The notes beneath the pieces were generated by a model. It did no database searches and was not told where the DNA came from. It saw only the letters and a program-made list of their open reading frames with translations. Both the position numbers and the translations under genes were made by a program. DNA of 15,831 bases, taken from DATDYW01 sp964574865. Lineage in GTDB: Bacteria; Patescibacteriota; Minisyncoccia; Phycocordibacterales; JAACPR01. Position 1 is the stretch's first letter. Each line of letters starts with the position of its first letter. Shown piece by piece: positions 5,730-13,242 of the stretch. The stretch covers positions 1-15,831 of the forward strand of contig CAZNOT010000011.1 in the NCBI GenBank assembly GCA_964574865.1. The letters run 5' to 3'.

Positions 5730-6194
5730 ATGAAAACAATCATCTCAATCATCCTACTTGGGCTAGCTCTCGCGCCTACCCTCTCTTTCGCGTCCGTGAT
5801 CCTCACGTCCGACGCGGAAACGCGGTCGGCCGCGCCGGTCCTCGTGACGGCAACGTCGTCTCCATCTGGTTTTTCCGGAGGGACGACCCTCCAAAATCTT
5901 ACGGTCTCCGCGGCCGCCGATTCCGATGTTTACGATTTGGAAGTCGCACGCTTCACCATCCGAGGTGACTCCGATAACCTGACCGACGAGCTCATCGTCA
6001 CCAGGCCGACAACGAGCGGCTCGTCGCCCACCTACGTGACGTCGCTCACCTACGTGACGACGCTCACCTTGAGCCACGGCGACGAAATCGCCGAGAGCCA
6101 GACGATCTCGCTGTCTGGAGCGCCCGAACCGGCGAGAGCGTCTCTCCTCGCCGTTGGCCTTGGCGCCCTCTCCCTCCGCCGGCGCCGAAGGTAG
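5730..6194 (+). CDS. Secreted protein with PEP-CTERM-like sorting signal
   Basis: A 154-residue exported protein. Residues 1-21 are a classical signal peptide (MKTIISIILLGLALAPTLSF, cleavage near SFA-SV). The mature part (about 22-128) is rich in Ser, Thr and Val, looks beta-sandwich-like, and lacks cysteines. The C-terminus has all three parts of a PEP-CTERM signal: APEP (131-134), a hydrophobic stretch SLLAVGLGALSL, and a terminal RRRRR. In other bacteria such tails are recognised by an exosortase, which cleaves at PEP and transfers the protein to the surface. No exosortase gene is in this window. An 18-bp tandem duplication (6030-6065) repeats TYVTxL. Promoter and terminator flank it, so it is a monocistronic plus-strand gene between dnaX and dus. 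Confidence 0.75.
   Translation: MKTIISIILLGLALAPTLSFASVILTSDAETRSAAPVLVTATSSPSGFSGGTTLQNLTVSAAADSDVYDLEVARFTIRGDSDNLTDELIVTRPTTSGSSPTYVTSLTYVTTLTLSHGDEIAESQTISLSGAPEPARASLLAVGLGALSLRRRRR
6030..6065 (+). repeat. 18-bp tandem duplication within the PEP-CTERM-like gene
   Basis: ACCTACGTGACGTCGCTC at 6030-6047 is followed at once by the same 18-mer with one change (T to A) at 6048-6065. It adds six residues in frame. Confidence 0.9.
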
Positions 6195-6210
6195 CCCCGC
6201 AACTCACACG

Positions 6211-6233
6211 CGCCAGCTTCCCGCTGGCGTTTT

Positions 6234-6235
<2 letters not shown>
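6211..6235 (+). terminator. Rho-independent terminator
   Basis: Stem CGCCAGC/GCTGGCG (6211-6217/6223-6229) followed by TTTTT, 17 nt after the stop of the PEP-CTERM-like gene. The T tract runs into the stop codon region of the convergent dus gene. Confidence 0.8.
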
Positions 6236-7301
<1,066 letters not shown>

Positions 7302-7308
7302 GCCGGCG

Positions 7309-7317
7309 AGGTTAGCA
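7309..7317 (-). promoter_or_regulatory. Extended -10 for dus
   Basis: Minus-strand TGC-TAACCT with the hexamer 7 nt before ATG 7301, so transcription would start at or next to the initiation codon. The same nine bases precede the PD-(D/E)XK gene. Confidence 0.5.
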
Positions 7318-7330
7318 GATGGAACCTCTT

Positions 7331-7359
7331 TTGACATTCCCGCTAAAAAGAATTAAAGA
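7331..7359 (+). promoter_or_regulatory. Sigma70-like promoter for the 178-residue orphan gene
   Basis: Consensus TTGACA (7331-7336), 17-nt spacer, TAAAGA (7354-7359). The expected start, about 7366, leaves only about four bases before ATG 7370. Confidence 0.65.
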
Positions 7360-7369
7360 TTGGTCAATT

Positions 7370-7906
7370 ATGGACTTTCCACCACCGAACCCGGCGCTCG
7401 CCGCCGAAGAAGCCGCGAGGCTCGCGCGAGAAATTGCCACGCCCGAGGGCGAAAAACGCATCGACGATGCCCTGCTCACCGCGGCCACTGTGCCGATAGG
7501 TCGCCTCTTTGGCGCGGGTATTGGCATGGCGGGCGTGGCCATCGACACGGAAACCGAGGAGTTCCTCGCAGGCCCGTTCGGGGGCCGGCACAATTGGGCC
7601 TTCGAGCGGCTCGTCGAAAAAGCAGACAGGCGTACCGATGACTGCGACCGGTCCAATTCGATCGTCGTGAAGGGCCACGCGGCGCTAATCGACGGCTACG
7701 CGACCCCGATCGTCACGCTCTACGCCAAGCACACGAACGACCCGAGCAAAGATTTAGCCGAGAAGCTCGTCCTTGAGCGAGGTCACTGCGTTCCCGTGTG
7801 GCCAATCAAGTTGCAATACTCTTCCAATCGTGAGCTCCGCGCGAGCGTGGCCAAAATACAACGCGAGATCAATCAGAGACAGGACGAGCCCCGCGACCAG
7901 ACGTGA
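7370..7906 (+). CDS. Hypothetical protein (178 aa)
   Basis: I do not recognise this family. The N-terminal ~40 residues are helical and acidic (PALAAEEAARLAREIATPEG). A Gly-rich patch GRLFGAGIGMAGVAID follows, then GPFGGRHNWAFERLVEKADR, a beta-like stretch GYATPIVTLYAKH, and a charged C-terminus. No signal peptide or clear membrane helix is seen. The start was placed at ATG 7370 because a near-consensus promoter lies just upstream (7331-7359). The longer in-frame start at 7319 would lie upstream of that promoter. There is no Shine-Dalgarno site, and the mRNA would be nearly leaderless. The stop codon TGA is inside the loop of the terminator hairpin. Confidence 0.75.
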   Translation: MDFPPPNPALAAEEAARLAREIATPEGEKRIDDALLTAATVPIGRLFGAGIGMAGVAIDTETEEFLAGPFGGRHNWAFERLVEKADRRTDDCDRSNSIVVKGHAALIDGYATPIVTLYAKHTNDPSKDLAEKLVLERGHCVPVWPIKLQYSSNRELRASVAKIQREINQRQDEPRDQT

Positions 7907-7924
7907 GTCTGGCTTTTCTTTTTG
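7897..7924 (+). terminator. Terminator overlapping the stop codon
   Basis: Stem CCAGAC/GTCTGG (7897-7902/7907-7912) with loop GTGA that contains the TGA stop, followed by CTTTTCTTTTTG. Confidence 0.85.
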
Positions 7925-8168
7925 AACAGGAAAGTCGCCCGCGAGCGAGTGGCTGGATCATTCGCCGGCGACGCGGGCCGAACGGACGTACGGGCCGGGG
8001 CCAATTGGGTGAGCTTCGACGAGCTCGCCCGAGCCGGCGCGGCGGCAGTCCGCGAGGACGACGCGGCCGTGCGGTTACCCCGCTTTTTCCCCGAGAGCCC
8101 CTCCCGCGGCGCCACTAGCAAATATTTTCTGCCAGGTGTAACCTGCCGCGGAAACATCCTTCCGACCA
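7925..8168. other. Intergenic stretch without a supported gene
   Basis: About 240 bases. An open frame from 7922 runs in frame into the next gene, but its Arg/Ala-rich composition matches neither neighbour and it begins inside the preceding terminator T tract. A 9-bp hairpin GGGTGAGCT/AGCTCGCCC lies near 8005-8030. CAGGT-GTA-ACCTG near 8132-8146 may mark the promoter region of the next gene. No tRNA or known RNA is recognised. Confidence 0.35.
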
Positions 8169-8491
8169 TGAAATACAACATCGTAATTATCGCGGCGGCC
8201 GTCATTCTGGCCGCGTACTCCGACGCCAACACACCGAAGAAGGTCGACATCCAATCGCTCTTCGCCGCCGAAAAAATGACCGCCGTCGCAGACAACGGTG
8301 CCAGCGTGACAATCACCGTCCGACGGAAACCCGGCGAAACGTGGGACGAACTCTTCGCCCGCGCGTGGGCTGCGGGCGCGGCGTGGCAGGAGACGCACCC
8401 GGAAAAAACCGGCACCCGATTCGCAGTCGTCAGCAGGATCGAGACGCCCGGCCGCCAGGCCGCTGCCTGGAGCACCTGCTACTCGCCCTGA
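8169..8491 (+). CDS. Small exported or membrane-anchored protein (107 aa)
   Basis: I do not recognise this family. Residues 1-20 (MKYNIVIIAAAVILAAYSDA) form a signal peptide or membrane anchor, with possible cleavage near AYS-DA. No lipobox cysteine is present. The mature part contains KKVDIQSLFAAEKMTAVADN, a beta stretch ASVTITVRRKPGETWDELFA, an Ala/Trp-rich helix RAWAAGAAWQETHP, and ends with the lone cysteine in STCYSP. ATG 8169 was chosen over in-frame starts up to 7922 because the signal sequence begins there. No Shine-Dalgarno site is seen. The stop codon lies in the loop of the terminator at 8483-8513. It is convergent with the transpeptidase gene. Confidence 0.65.
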
Positions 8492-8513
8492 CCACGGGGC
8501 GATTTTCTTTTTT
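8483..8513 (+). terminator. Terminator overlapping the stop codon
   Basis: Stem TCGCCC/GGGCGA (8483-8488/8497-8502) with the TGA stop (8489-8491) in the loop, followed by TTTTCTTTTTT. Confidence 0.85.
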
Positions 8514-8543
8514 CAGGTTCGGTCTCCAAGGCCAAGTCCTCGG

Positions 8544-10013
8544 TCAGTTCGCCGCGACCTCCGCCTCGGCATCCCCGCTCGCCCCGACCGGCGTCCAGTA
8601 CGCCCAACGTTCGAGGTAGTTCACCGCCTTCCGCGCGTCCGCCGCGGGGTCGGGCGACCTGAGGACCACGACGGCGACGTTGCGGTCGTCGAACTCCGAG
8701 AGCGGCAGCGCGAACGTCGCCACGAGCGTCTTGCCCGCCTCGTCGGTGTAGCCGTGCTTGCCGCCGCGGTAGCGGTCGTCGCCGAGGAGCTTGGACGAGT
8801 TGTCCCAGCGGTGGTCGCCCAGGCCGAACGTCTTCACGAGCGACGACTTCAGCACGAACTGCTTGTACTTGTGCAGGTACTGCGCCAGCTTGAAGAGGTC
8901 TGCCGGCGTCGAGACGTTGTTCGGCGACAGCCCGCTCGGGTCCTCGAACGAGGTGTCCTCGAGGCCGAGGGCCGCCGCCTTCGAGTTCATCGAGTCTACA
9001 AAGTAGTTGCGGCCGGCGGCCTCCGCGAGCACCTCGGACGCGTCGTTCGAGGACTCGAGGAGGAGCGGGTACAGCAGGTCGCCCACCGTGAGCTCCTCGC
9101 CGGTGCGCAGGTCGCCGAAGGACGCGTTCGTCGCGACGGCCTCTTCCGAGACCTCCACCTCCTTGTACTGGTTCAGGATCTCGAGCGACGTGAGCGCGGT
9201 GACGAGCTTCGAGACGGACGCGACCGGGCGCACCGTCGACTCGTCGCGCTTGGCGAGCACCTCGCCCGTGTCGAGGTCGCCGACGACGAACGCGGCGGCG
9301 CCGAGGTTCGGGAACGACGGCGCGCCGGGGAGGAGCGCGTAGCCGCCGGCGGTCGTCGCCGGGGTCGAGGTCGCGGCCGGATCCGCCGACTCGCCGAGCA
9401 CGATGACCGGCGTCCCCTCATCGGCGAATTCGTAAATCTCGGCCATCTCGTCGGTCGACATGCGGATGCAGCCGCCCGAGTAGCCCTCGGCGACCGGGGT
9501 GCCGCCCGAGTAGTACGGCCAGCCGTGAATGAAGAAGTTGCCCTGGAACTGCATCGAGAACGGCATCCAGACCCCGCCAATCGAAGAGTAGTGCTCGGCC
9601 TCTTTTGCCTTAACCTCGTAGGCGCCGGGTGGCGTCTCCCACGCGGTGCCCGGCCGGCCGCGCGATCGGATGTCGTAGCTCCGGACAATCTCGCCGTCCT
9701 CGAACAGGTGGAGCTTCATCTCGGCGAGGTTCGCGACGAGCGCGCGGCCGTCCTCGGGGAGCTTGTAGGCGGCGACGATCTGGCCGTTCGCCAGCGTGGG
9801 CGGGCCATCGAACGTGTCGGCGAGGTCGGCGAGCGCGCCGGTGATGGTCGAGGTCGCGCGGGCGATGAGACCCTCCCCTTCGGACGCCTCGCCCGTCGCG
9901 GGGCCCAGGCTCCCGAAGCGCGCGAGCGCGGCCGCCCCGCCGAAGCCGACCGCCGCCGCCGCGAACGCGGCGGCGGCTTTCTTCGCGAACGAGGCGAGCC
10001 GAGAGCTACCCAT
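8544..10013 (-). CDS. L,D-transpeptidase / D-alanyl-D-alanine carboxypeptidase fusion
   Basis: A 489-residue envelope enzyme with two peptidoglycan domains. Residues 8-31 are an Ala-rich membrane anchor or signal. The YkuD-type L,D-transpeptidase domain covers about 75-207, with FIHGW (His163) and the catalytic SGGCIRM motif (Cys182), plus the usual GTAWETPPGAYEV region. After an Ala/Thr/Pro linker, a serine peptidase S11 (PBP5-like) domain covers about 235-475, with SVSK (Ser266, Lys269), SSN (321-323) and KHG (419-421, in place of KTG). The carboxypeptidase removes the terminal D-Ala from pentapeptides, giving the tetrapeptide donor used by L,D-transpeptidases, so one protein may do two consecutive steps of 3-3 cross-link formation. 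No Shine-Dalgarno site; TGG-TATATA lies 6 nt before the ATG. Confidence 0.93.
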   Translation of the reverse strand: MGSSRLASFAKKAAAAFAAAAVGFGGAAALARFGSLGPATGEASEGEGLIARATSTITGALADLADTFDGPPTLANGQIVAAYKLPEDGRALVANLAEMKLHLFEDGEIVRSYDIRSRGRPGTAWETPPGAYEVKAKEAEHYSSIGGVWMPFSMQFQGNFFIHGWPYYSGGTPVAEGYSGGCIRMSTDEMAEIYEFADEGTPVIVLGESADPAATSTPATTAGGYALLPGAPSFPNLGAAAFVVGDLDTGEVLAKRDESTVRPVASVSKLVTALTSLEILNQYKEVEVSEEAVATNASFGDLRTGEELTVGDLLYPLLLESSNDASEVLAEAAGRNYFVDSMNSKAAALGLEDTSFEDPSGLSPNNVSTPADLFKLAQYLHKYKQFVLKSSLVKTFGLGDHRWDNSSKLLGDDRYRGGKHGYTDEAGKTLVATFALPLSEFDDRNVAVVVLRSPDPAADARKAVNYLERWAYWTPVGASGDAEAEVAAN

Positions 10014-10019
10014 GCCGGA

Positions 10020-10028
10020 TATATACCA
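10020..10028 (-). promoter_or_regulatory. Extended -10 for the transpeptidase fusion
   Basis: Minus-strand TGG-TATATA with the hexamer 6 nt before ATG 10013, so the mRNA should be leaderless. Confidence 0.5.
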
Positions 10029-10055
10029 CAGAAATTTGGGGCCGCGGGCGCCCCG

Positions 10056-12485
10056 CTACGCCTTCGCGGCGACGAGGTTGCCGCGGCCGTCCGGGGAGAG
10101 CGCAATCGAGTCGCCCGGCTGCACCGAGCCCGAGACGATCGCCAGCGCGACGGCGCTCTCGACCGCTCCCTCGACCGACCGCCGCATGGCGCGGGCGCCG
10201 AAGGCCGGGTCCTCGCCAGACTCGGCCACGAACGAGAGCAGCACGTCGTCCTGTTTCAGGTGGAGGCCTTTCTCCTCGAGCTTCTTCGCCGTTTTGCGAA
10301 GCAGCGTCGCCGCGACCCCGCGGCGCGCCTCCGGCGAGAGCGGCGCGAACGCAACCACGCCGTCGAAACGGTTGAGGAGCTCGGGCGAGAAGCTGCCGTC
10401 GCGCACGGCGGCGCCCACGACCGCATCCTTGGTCGGCATCGCGGATCCTGACGAGAGCGCCTCGTAGAAGAGGCGGCTGCCCGCGTTCGATGTCGCCACG
10501 ATCACGAAGTTGCGCGCCGAGACCGCCTCACCGGCGGCGTCCGAGAACTTGCCCTCGTCCAGAATCTGGAGGAAGAGCGCGCGCACGGCTGTCGACGCCT
10601 TCTCGAACTCGTCGAGGAGCAGGAGGCCGCCCTTCCGCTCGCGCAGCTTCGAGGTCAGGTGGCCCTGGTGGCCGCTCCAGCCGAGGAGCTTGGACAGTCC
10701 GTCATCCCCCGCGTACTCGCTCATGTCGAGGCGCACCATCCTGTCCTCTCCCCCAAAGTACGCCTCGGCGAGCGCCTTGGCTGTTTCGGTCTTGCCGACA
10801 CCCGTGGGACCCAGGAAAAGGAAAGTCGCGAGCGGGCGGTTGGCGCTGGCGAGGCCAGCGCGGGCGCGGCGCACCGCGTCGGCGACAGCCGAAACCGCGT
10901 CGGGCTGCCCCACCACGCGCGCGGCGAGCGAGGTCTCGAGGCGCGCCAGGAGATCGCGCTCCTCGGCGCCGACCGCGCCGGTCGGCACGCCGGTCATCGC
11001 CGAGACCGCCGCGTCGACGTCGCGCGGCAGGAGGACGCTGCGCCCGTCGGCGCGGGCCACGGTGAACGCCTCGGACAGGAGGTCGCGCGCGCGATCGTCC
11101 GCCGCGCCATCGTCGAGGAAGCGGCGCATGGCGCTCGCGGCTTCCATCACCGCCTGCACGGTGGCGACCCCCTCGCCCCGGTCCTCGGCGCGCGCCGCCG
11201 CGTCCTCGACGAGCCGCAGGAGAGCCGAGTCATCCGGCTCCTCGACGAGCACGCGCTCGAAGCCGCGCATCAAATCGCGGTCGGTCTCGACGGTGTCGTG
11301 GAAGCCCCGGCGCGGCGCGCAGGCGACGACCGAGACGCGCGATGAGGACATGGCGGACGAGAGCGTCCCCGCGAGGTCGGCGCCGATCGCGCGCGCCGCC
11401 TCGATCGCCGCGGGCAGCCCCGGCAGGACGATGACGGTGTCGCCGGCAGCCGAAGCCTGCTCGATTCCCTGTCGCAGCGCGCGCTCGAAGATCGCGATGT
11501 CGCCCGTCGTCGAGGCGAGGCCGGCCGCGTCGATCGAGAAGAACCGCTTGCCCTCGATCGACGGCGAGGCCTCGCCGCGCGCCGCGCGGCGCGCCACCGC
11601 GCCGACAATCGCGAGCGCGGTCTCCCCCTCCGGCGCGACGACGATAGCGTTCTTGCCGTCACCCGAGAGGATCGCCTCGACGCGGTCAACCGCGGGGAGG
11701 AACGCCGCCTCGATTTCCGCGGCGCGCGAGTAGGCGGCCTCGGACGAGATCGGCCGGCCGACGCGCTCGAGCGCCCACGTCTGCCCGTAGGCCCACTGGC
11801 GGCCGATCGACGGCGTGCGGTCGAGGTGCTCCGCGCGCCACCACGCGAGCTCGGCGCGGGCCGCGGCGCTCTCGCGGGACGACCAGGCGAACGCCTCCTC
11901 CCACGCGGCGAGCGGCGTCGCGCGCGCGTCGAGGAAGGCGCGCAGCGACGCGTCGGCCGCGTAAACGCCGCGCGCGAGCTCGGCGAGCGAGAGCCGACCG
12001 TCGGCGCCAGGCTCCGCGCTCCAGCCCGCGGCCGAGACGCGGTCGCGATCGCCGGCCAGGAACGCGTCGCGGTCGCGCGGGCTAATCCCGAGGCGCAGCA
12101 TCGCGAGCCGAGAGCCGCGCGCGCGGAGCAGGCTTCCCGTGAGATCGGCGCGGTCGGCGAGGAGCATCACGACCGCCGCGTCGTAATCAATTTTCCCCTC
12201 GCGCCCGAGGCACGAGTAGCCGTACGCTTCCACCATGTGGGCCAGGAACGCGAGCGGCACGACGAGCAGCAGGAACGCGTTGAGGCGCGTCGCGTAGGGC
12301 GCGAGCGCGGCGAGCGCCTCCACCTGCCCCGAGAAGGCGCCGAGGATGACCCCCAAGAACGCGCAGCCGACGAGCCATTGGAGCGCGCGGCGCAGGCGCA
12401 GGCGGCGGTCGAACGGCGCCAGGCGCTCGAGCTGCGCGAGCGGCTGGAAGACGTCGGCCACGCGGAGGATTTCAGGGTACGTCAT
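10056..12485 (-). CDS. Membrane-anchored Clp-type AAA+ ATPase with degenerate first ATPase domain
   Basis: An 809-residue ClpA/ClpC-like protein. Two transmembrane helices lie at about 36-52 and 68-86. A helical region (about 95-260) takes the place of the Clp N domain and linker. The first AAA+ module (about 265-460) is dead: the P-loop position reads APEGETAL (284-291, no GKT) and the Walker B position reads VIVLPGL (351-357, no DE). The second module (about 520-805) is intact, with Walker A GPTGVGKT (559-566), Walker B LLLLDEFEKA (621-630), sensor 1 ATSNAG, arginine finger LLNRF (703-707) and sensor 2 GARAMRR (763-769). No clpP is in the window. ATG 12485 overlaps the upstream stop (ATGA), so translation is coupled. 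The frame extends 40 residues further, but that part is out-of-frame sequence of the upstream gene. Confidence 0.9.
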   Translation of the reverse strand: MTYPEILRVADVFQPLAQLERLAPFDRRLRLRRALQWLVGCAFLGVILGAFSGQVEALAALAPYATRLNAFLLLVVPLAFLAHMVEAYGYSCLGREGKIDYDAAVVMLLADRADLTGSLLRARGSRLAMLRLGISPRDRDAFLAGDRDRVSAAGWSAEPGADGRLSLAELARGVYAADASLRAFLDARATPLAAWEEAFAWSSRESAAARAELAWWRAEHLDRTPSIGRQWAYGQTWALERVGRPISSEAAYSRAAEIEAAFLPAVDRVEAILSGDGKNAIVVAPEGETALAIVGAVARRAARGEASPSIEGKRFFSIDAAGLASTTGDIAIFERALRQGIEQASAAGDTVIVLPGLPAAIEAARAIGADLAGTLSSAMSSSRVSVVACAPRRGFHDTVETDRDLMRGFERVLVEEPDDSALLRLVEDAAARAEDRGEGVATVQAVMEAASAMRRFLDDGAADDRARDLLSEAFTVARADGRSVLLPRDVDAAVSAMTGVPTGAVGAEERDLLARLETSLAARVVGQPDAVSAVADAVRRARAGLASANRPLATFLFLGPTGVGKTETAKALAEAYFGGEDRMVRLDMSEYAGDDGLSKLLGWSGHQGHLTSKLRERKGGLLLLDEFEKASTAVRALFLQILDEGKFSDAAGEAVSARNFVIVATSNAGSRLFYEALSSGSAMPTKDAVVGAAVRDGSFSPELLNRFDGVVAFAPLSPEARRGVAATLLRKTAKKLEEKGLHLKQDDVLLSFVAESGEDPAFGARAMRRSVEGAVESAVALAIVSGSVQPGDSIALSPDGRGNLVAAKA

Positions 12486-12883
12486 TGGAAGTTGCCGACG
12501 AGGAGGCCGCGCGCGCCGATCCAGAGCGAGAGCGCGATCGCGGGCGGCAGGAGGAGCCACGAGATTACCGCCGCCACACCCAAAACCGCCGCGAGCGCGT
12601 AGCACGCGAGCGCGAAGGCGAGCACGCCGAGACGCATCACGAACCCGACCAGCCGCATCATCAGGCTCACGACCAGCGCTTCAGCCCGGTCGCCGATTGA
12701 ACCCGCGACCGGCTCGGCCAGCCGCTCGAACGGCGCGAAGAGCGTCCGCAGGTGGAGCGGCACCGCGCAGAGGCGGGTCACGAAGCGGAACATCGTCCCC
12801 CACAGCCGGAACGACTCGACGATCGCGCGGCTGTAGTGCCACGCGAGGTAGCGGAACGGGAGCTGGAGCGCGTCGGAGGGCAT
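12482..12883 (-). CDS. Small membrane protein coupled to the Clp ATPase
   Basis: A 133-residue membrane protein. The N-terminal ~70 residues are amphipathic and aromatic (LPFRYLAWHYSRAIVESFRL, then PLHLRTLFAPFERL). Two hydrophobic segments follow at about 77-95 and 97-125, ending in GARGLLVGNFQ. The hYxxA...TLFxPxxR pattern resembles small membrane proteins I associate with Candidate Phyla Radiation genomes, but no function is known to me. Its TGA stop overlaps the ATG of the ATPase gene (ATGA), which argues that the two products are made together and perhaps form one membrane complex. TACAAT lies 13 nt before the ATG; there is no Shine-Dalgarno site. Confidence 0.8.
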   Translation of the reverse strand: MPSDALQLPFRYLAWHYSRAIVESFRLWGTMFRFVTRLCAVPLHLRTLFAPFERLAEPVAGSIGDRAEALVVSLMMRLVGFVMRLGVLAFALACYALAAVLGVAAVISWLLLPPAIALSLWIGARGLLVGNFQ

Positions 12884-12974
12884 CGTGGCTGCGCCAATTG
12901 TAGCGCGGCGCGCGCCGAGTACGGTTGCGCGAACTCACAGTCCGCGCCGCGAATCCGCGGCACCCGGCGTGTTG

Positions 12975-13233
12975 CCAATTTTACGGCGTAGAGATAGCCT
13001 CCCGCCTAGGTTCGAGGTAGCTCAAGGTCGCGGGAGCTCTACCCGGTCGCCCAACGTAACAGAGGACGCCGGCAAACTGGCCGCCGCGGGGACAGAGCGG
13101 TTCGCCCCACGCGCGGGGGCCGAGCAGATGGAGGTTCAAGGCCTCTCCTCAAAGGAACCTGGCGGGGAGACGCTACCCTCCCCGCCTCAATTTTCGGAAG
13201 GGGCTCGACCGCTGGTCGAGCCCCTCTTTTTTT
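12975..13233 (+). ncRNA. Putative structured non-coding RNA
   Basis: The 358-base gap between two minus-strand genes holds a chain of plus-strand helices that ends in a very strong plus-strand terminator, with no credible plus-strand protein before it. Visible helices: GGCG/CGCC (12985-12988/13048-13051) enclosing TAGAG/CTCTA (12989-12993/13037-13041) and CTCCCGC/GCGGGAG (12999-13005/13030-13036); AGGTTC/GAACCT within about 13132-13160; and the perfect 9-bp GGCGGGGAG/CTCCCCGCC (13161-13169/13178-13186). A weak promoter TTGCCA-17-TAGCCT overlaps the first helices, so the 5' end is uncertain. Conserved cores of tmRNA, RNase P RNA and SRP RNA were looked for and not found. Confidence 0.5.
13200..13233 (+). 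terminator. Strong rho-independent terminator
   Basis: Perfect 11-bp stem GGGGCTCGACC/GGTCGAGCCCC (13200-13210/13214-13224) with loop GCT, followed by TCTTTTTTT. On the minus strand only TTCC follows the stem, so it is mainly directional to plus. Confidence 0.9.
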
Positions 13234-13242
13234 CCTTCCGCG

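Noticed and set aside
8754..10451. Plus-strand open frame of 565 codons opposite the transpeptidase and clp genes
   Set aside because: It has an Arg/Val/Ala-rich shadow composition, lies opposite two well-supported genes and ends inside the clp 3' region. Long antisense frames are expected at this GC content.
12486..12605. N-terminal 40-codon extension of the Clp ATPase frame
   Set aside because: It overlaps the small membrane protein gene in another frame and is Arg-rich. The ATGA overlap at 12482-12485 gives a natural start.
13132..13150. T-arm-like GGAGG-TTCAAGG-CCTCT within the RNA candidate
   Set aside because: No acceptor, D or anticodon arms can be built around it, so it is neither a tRNA nor a tmRNA 3' domain.
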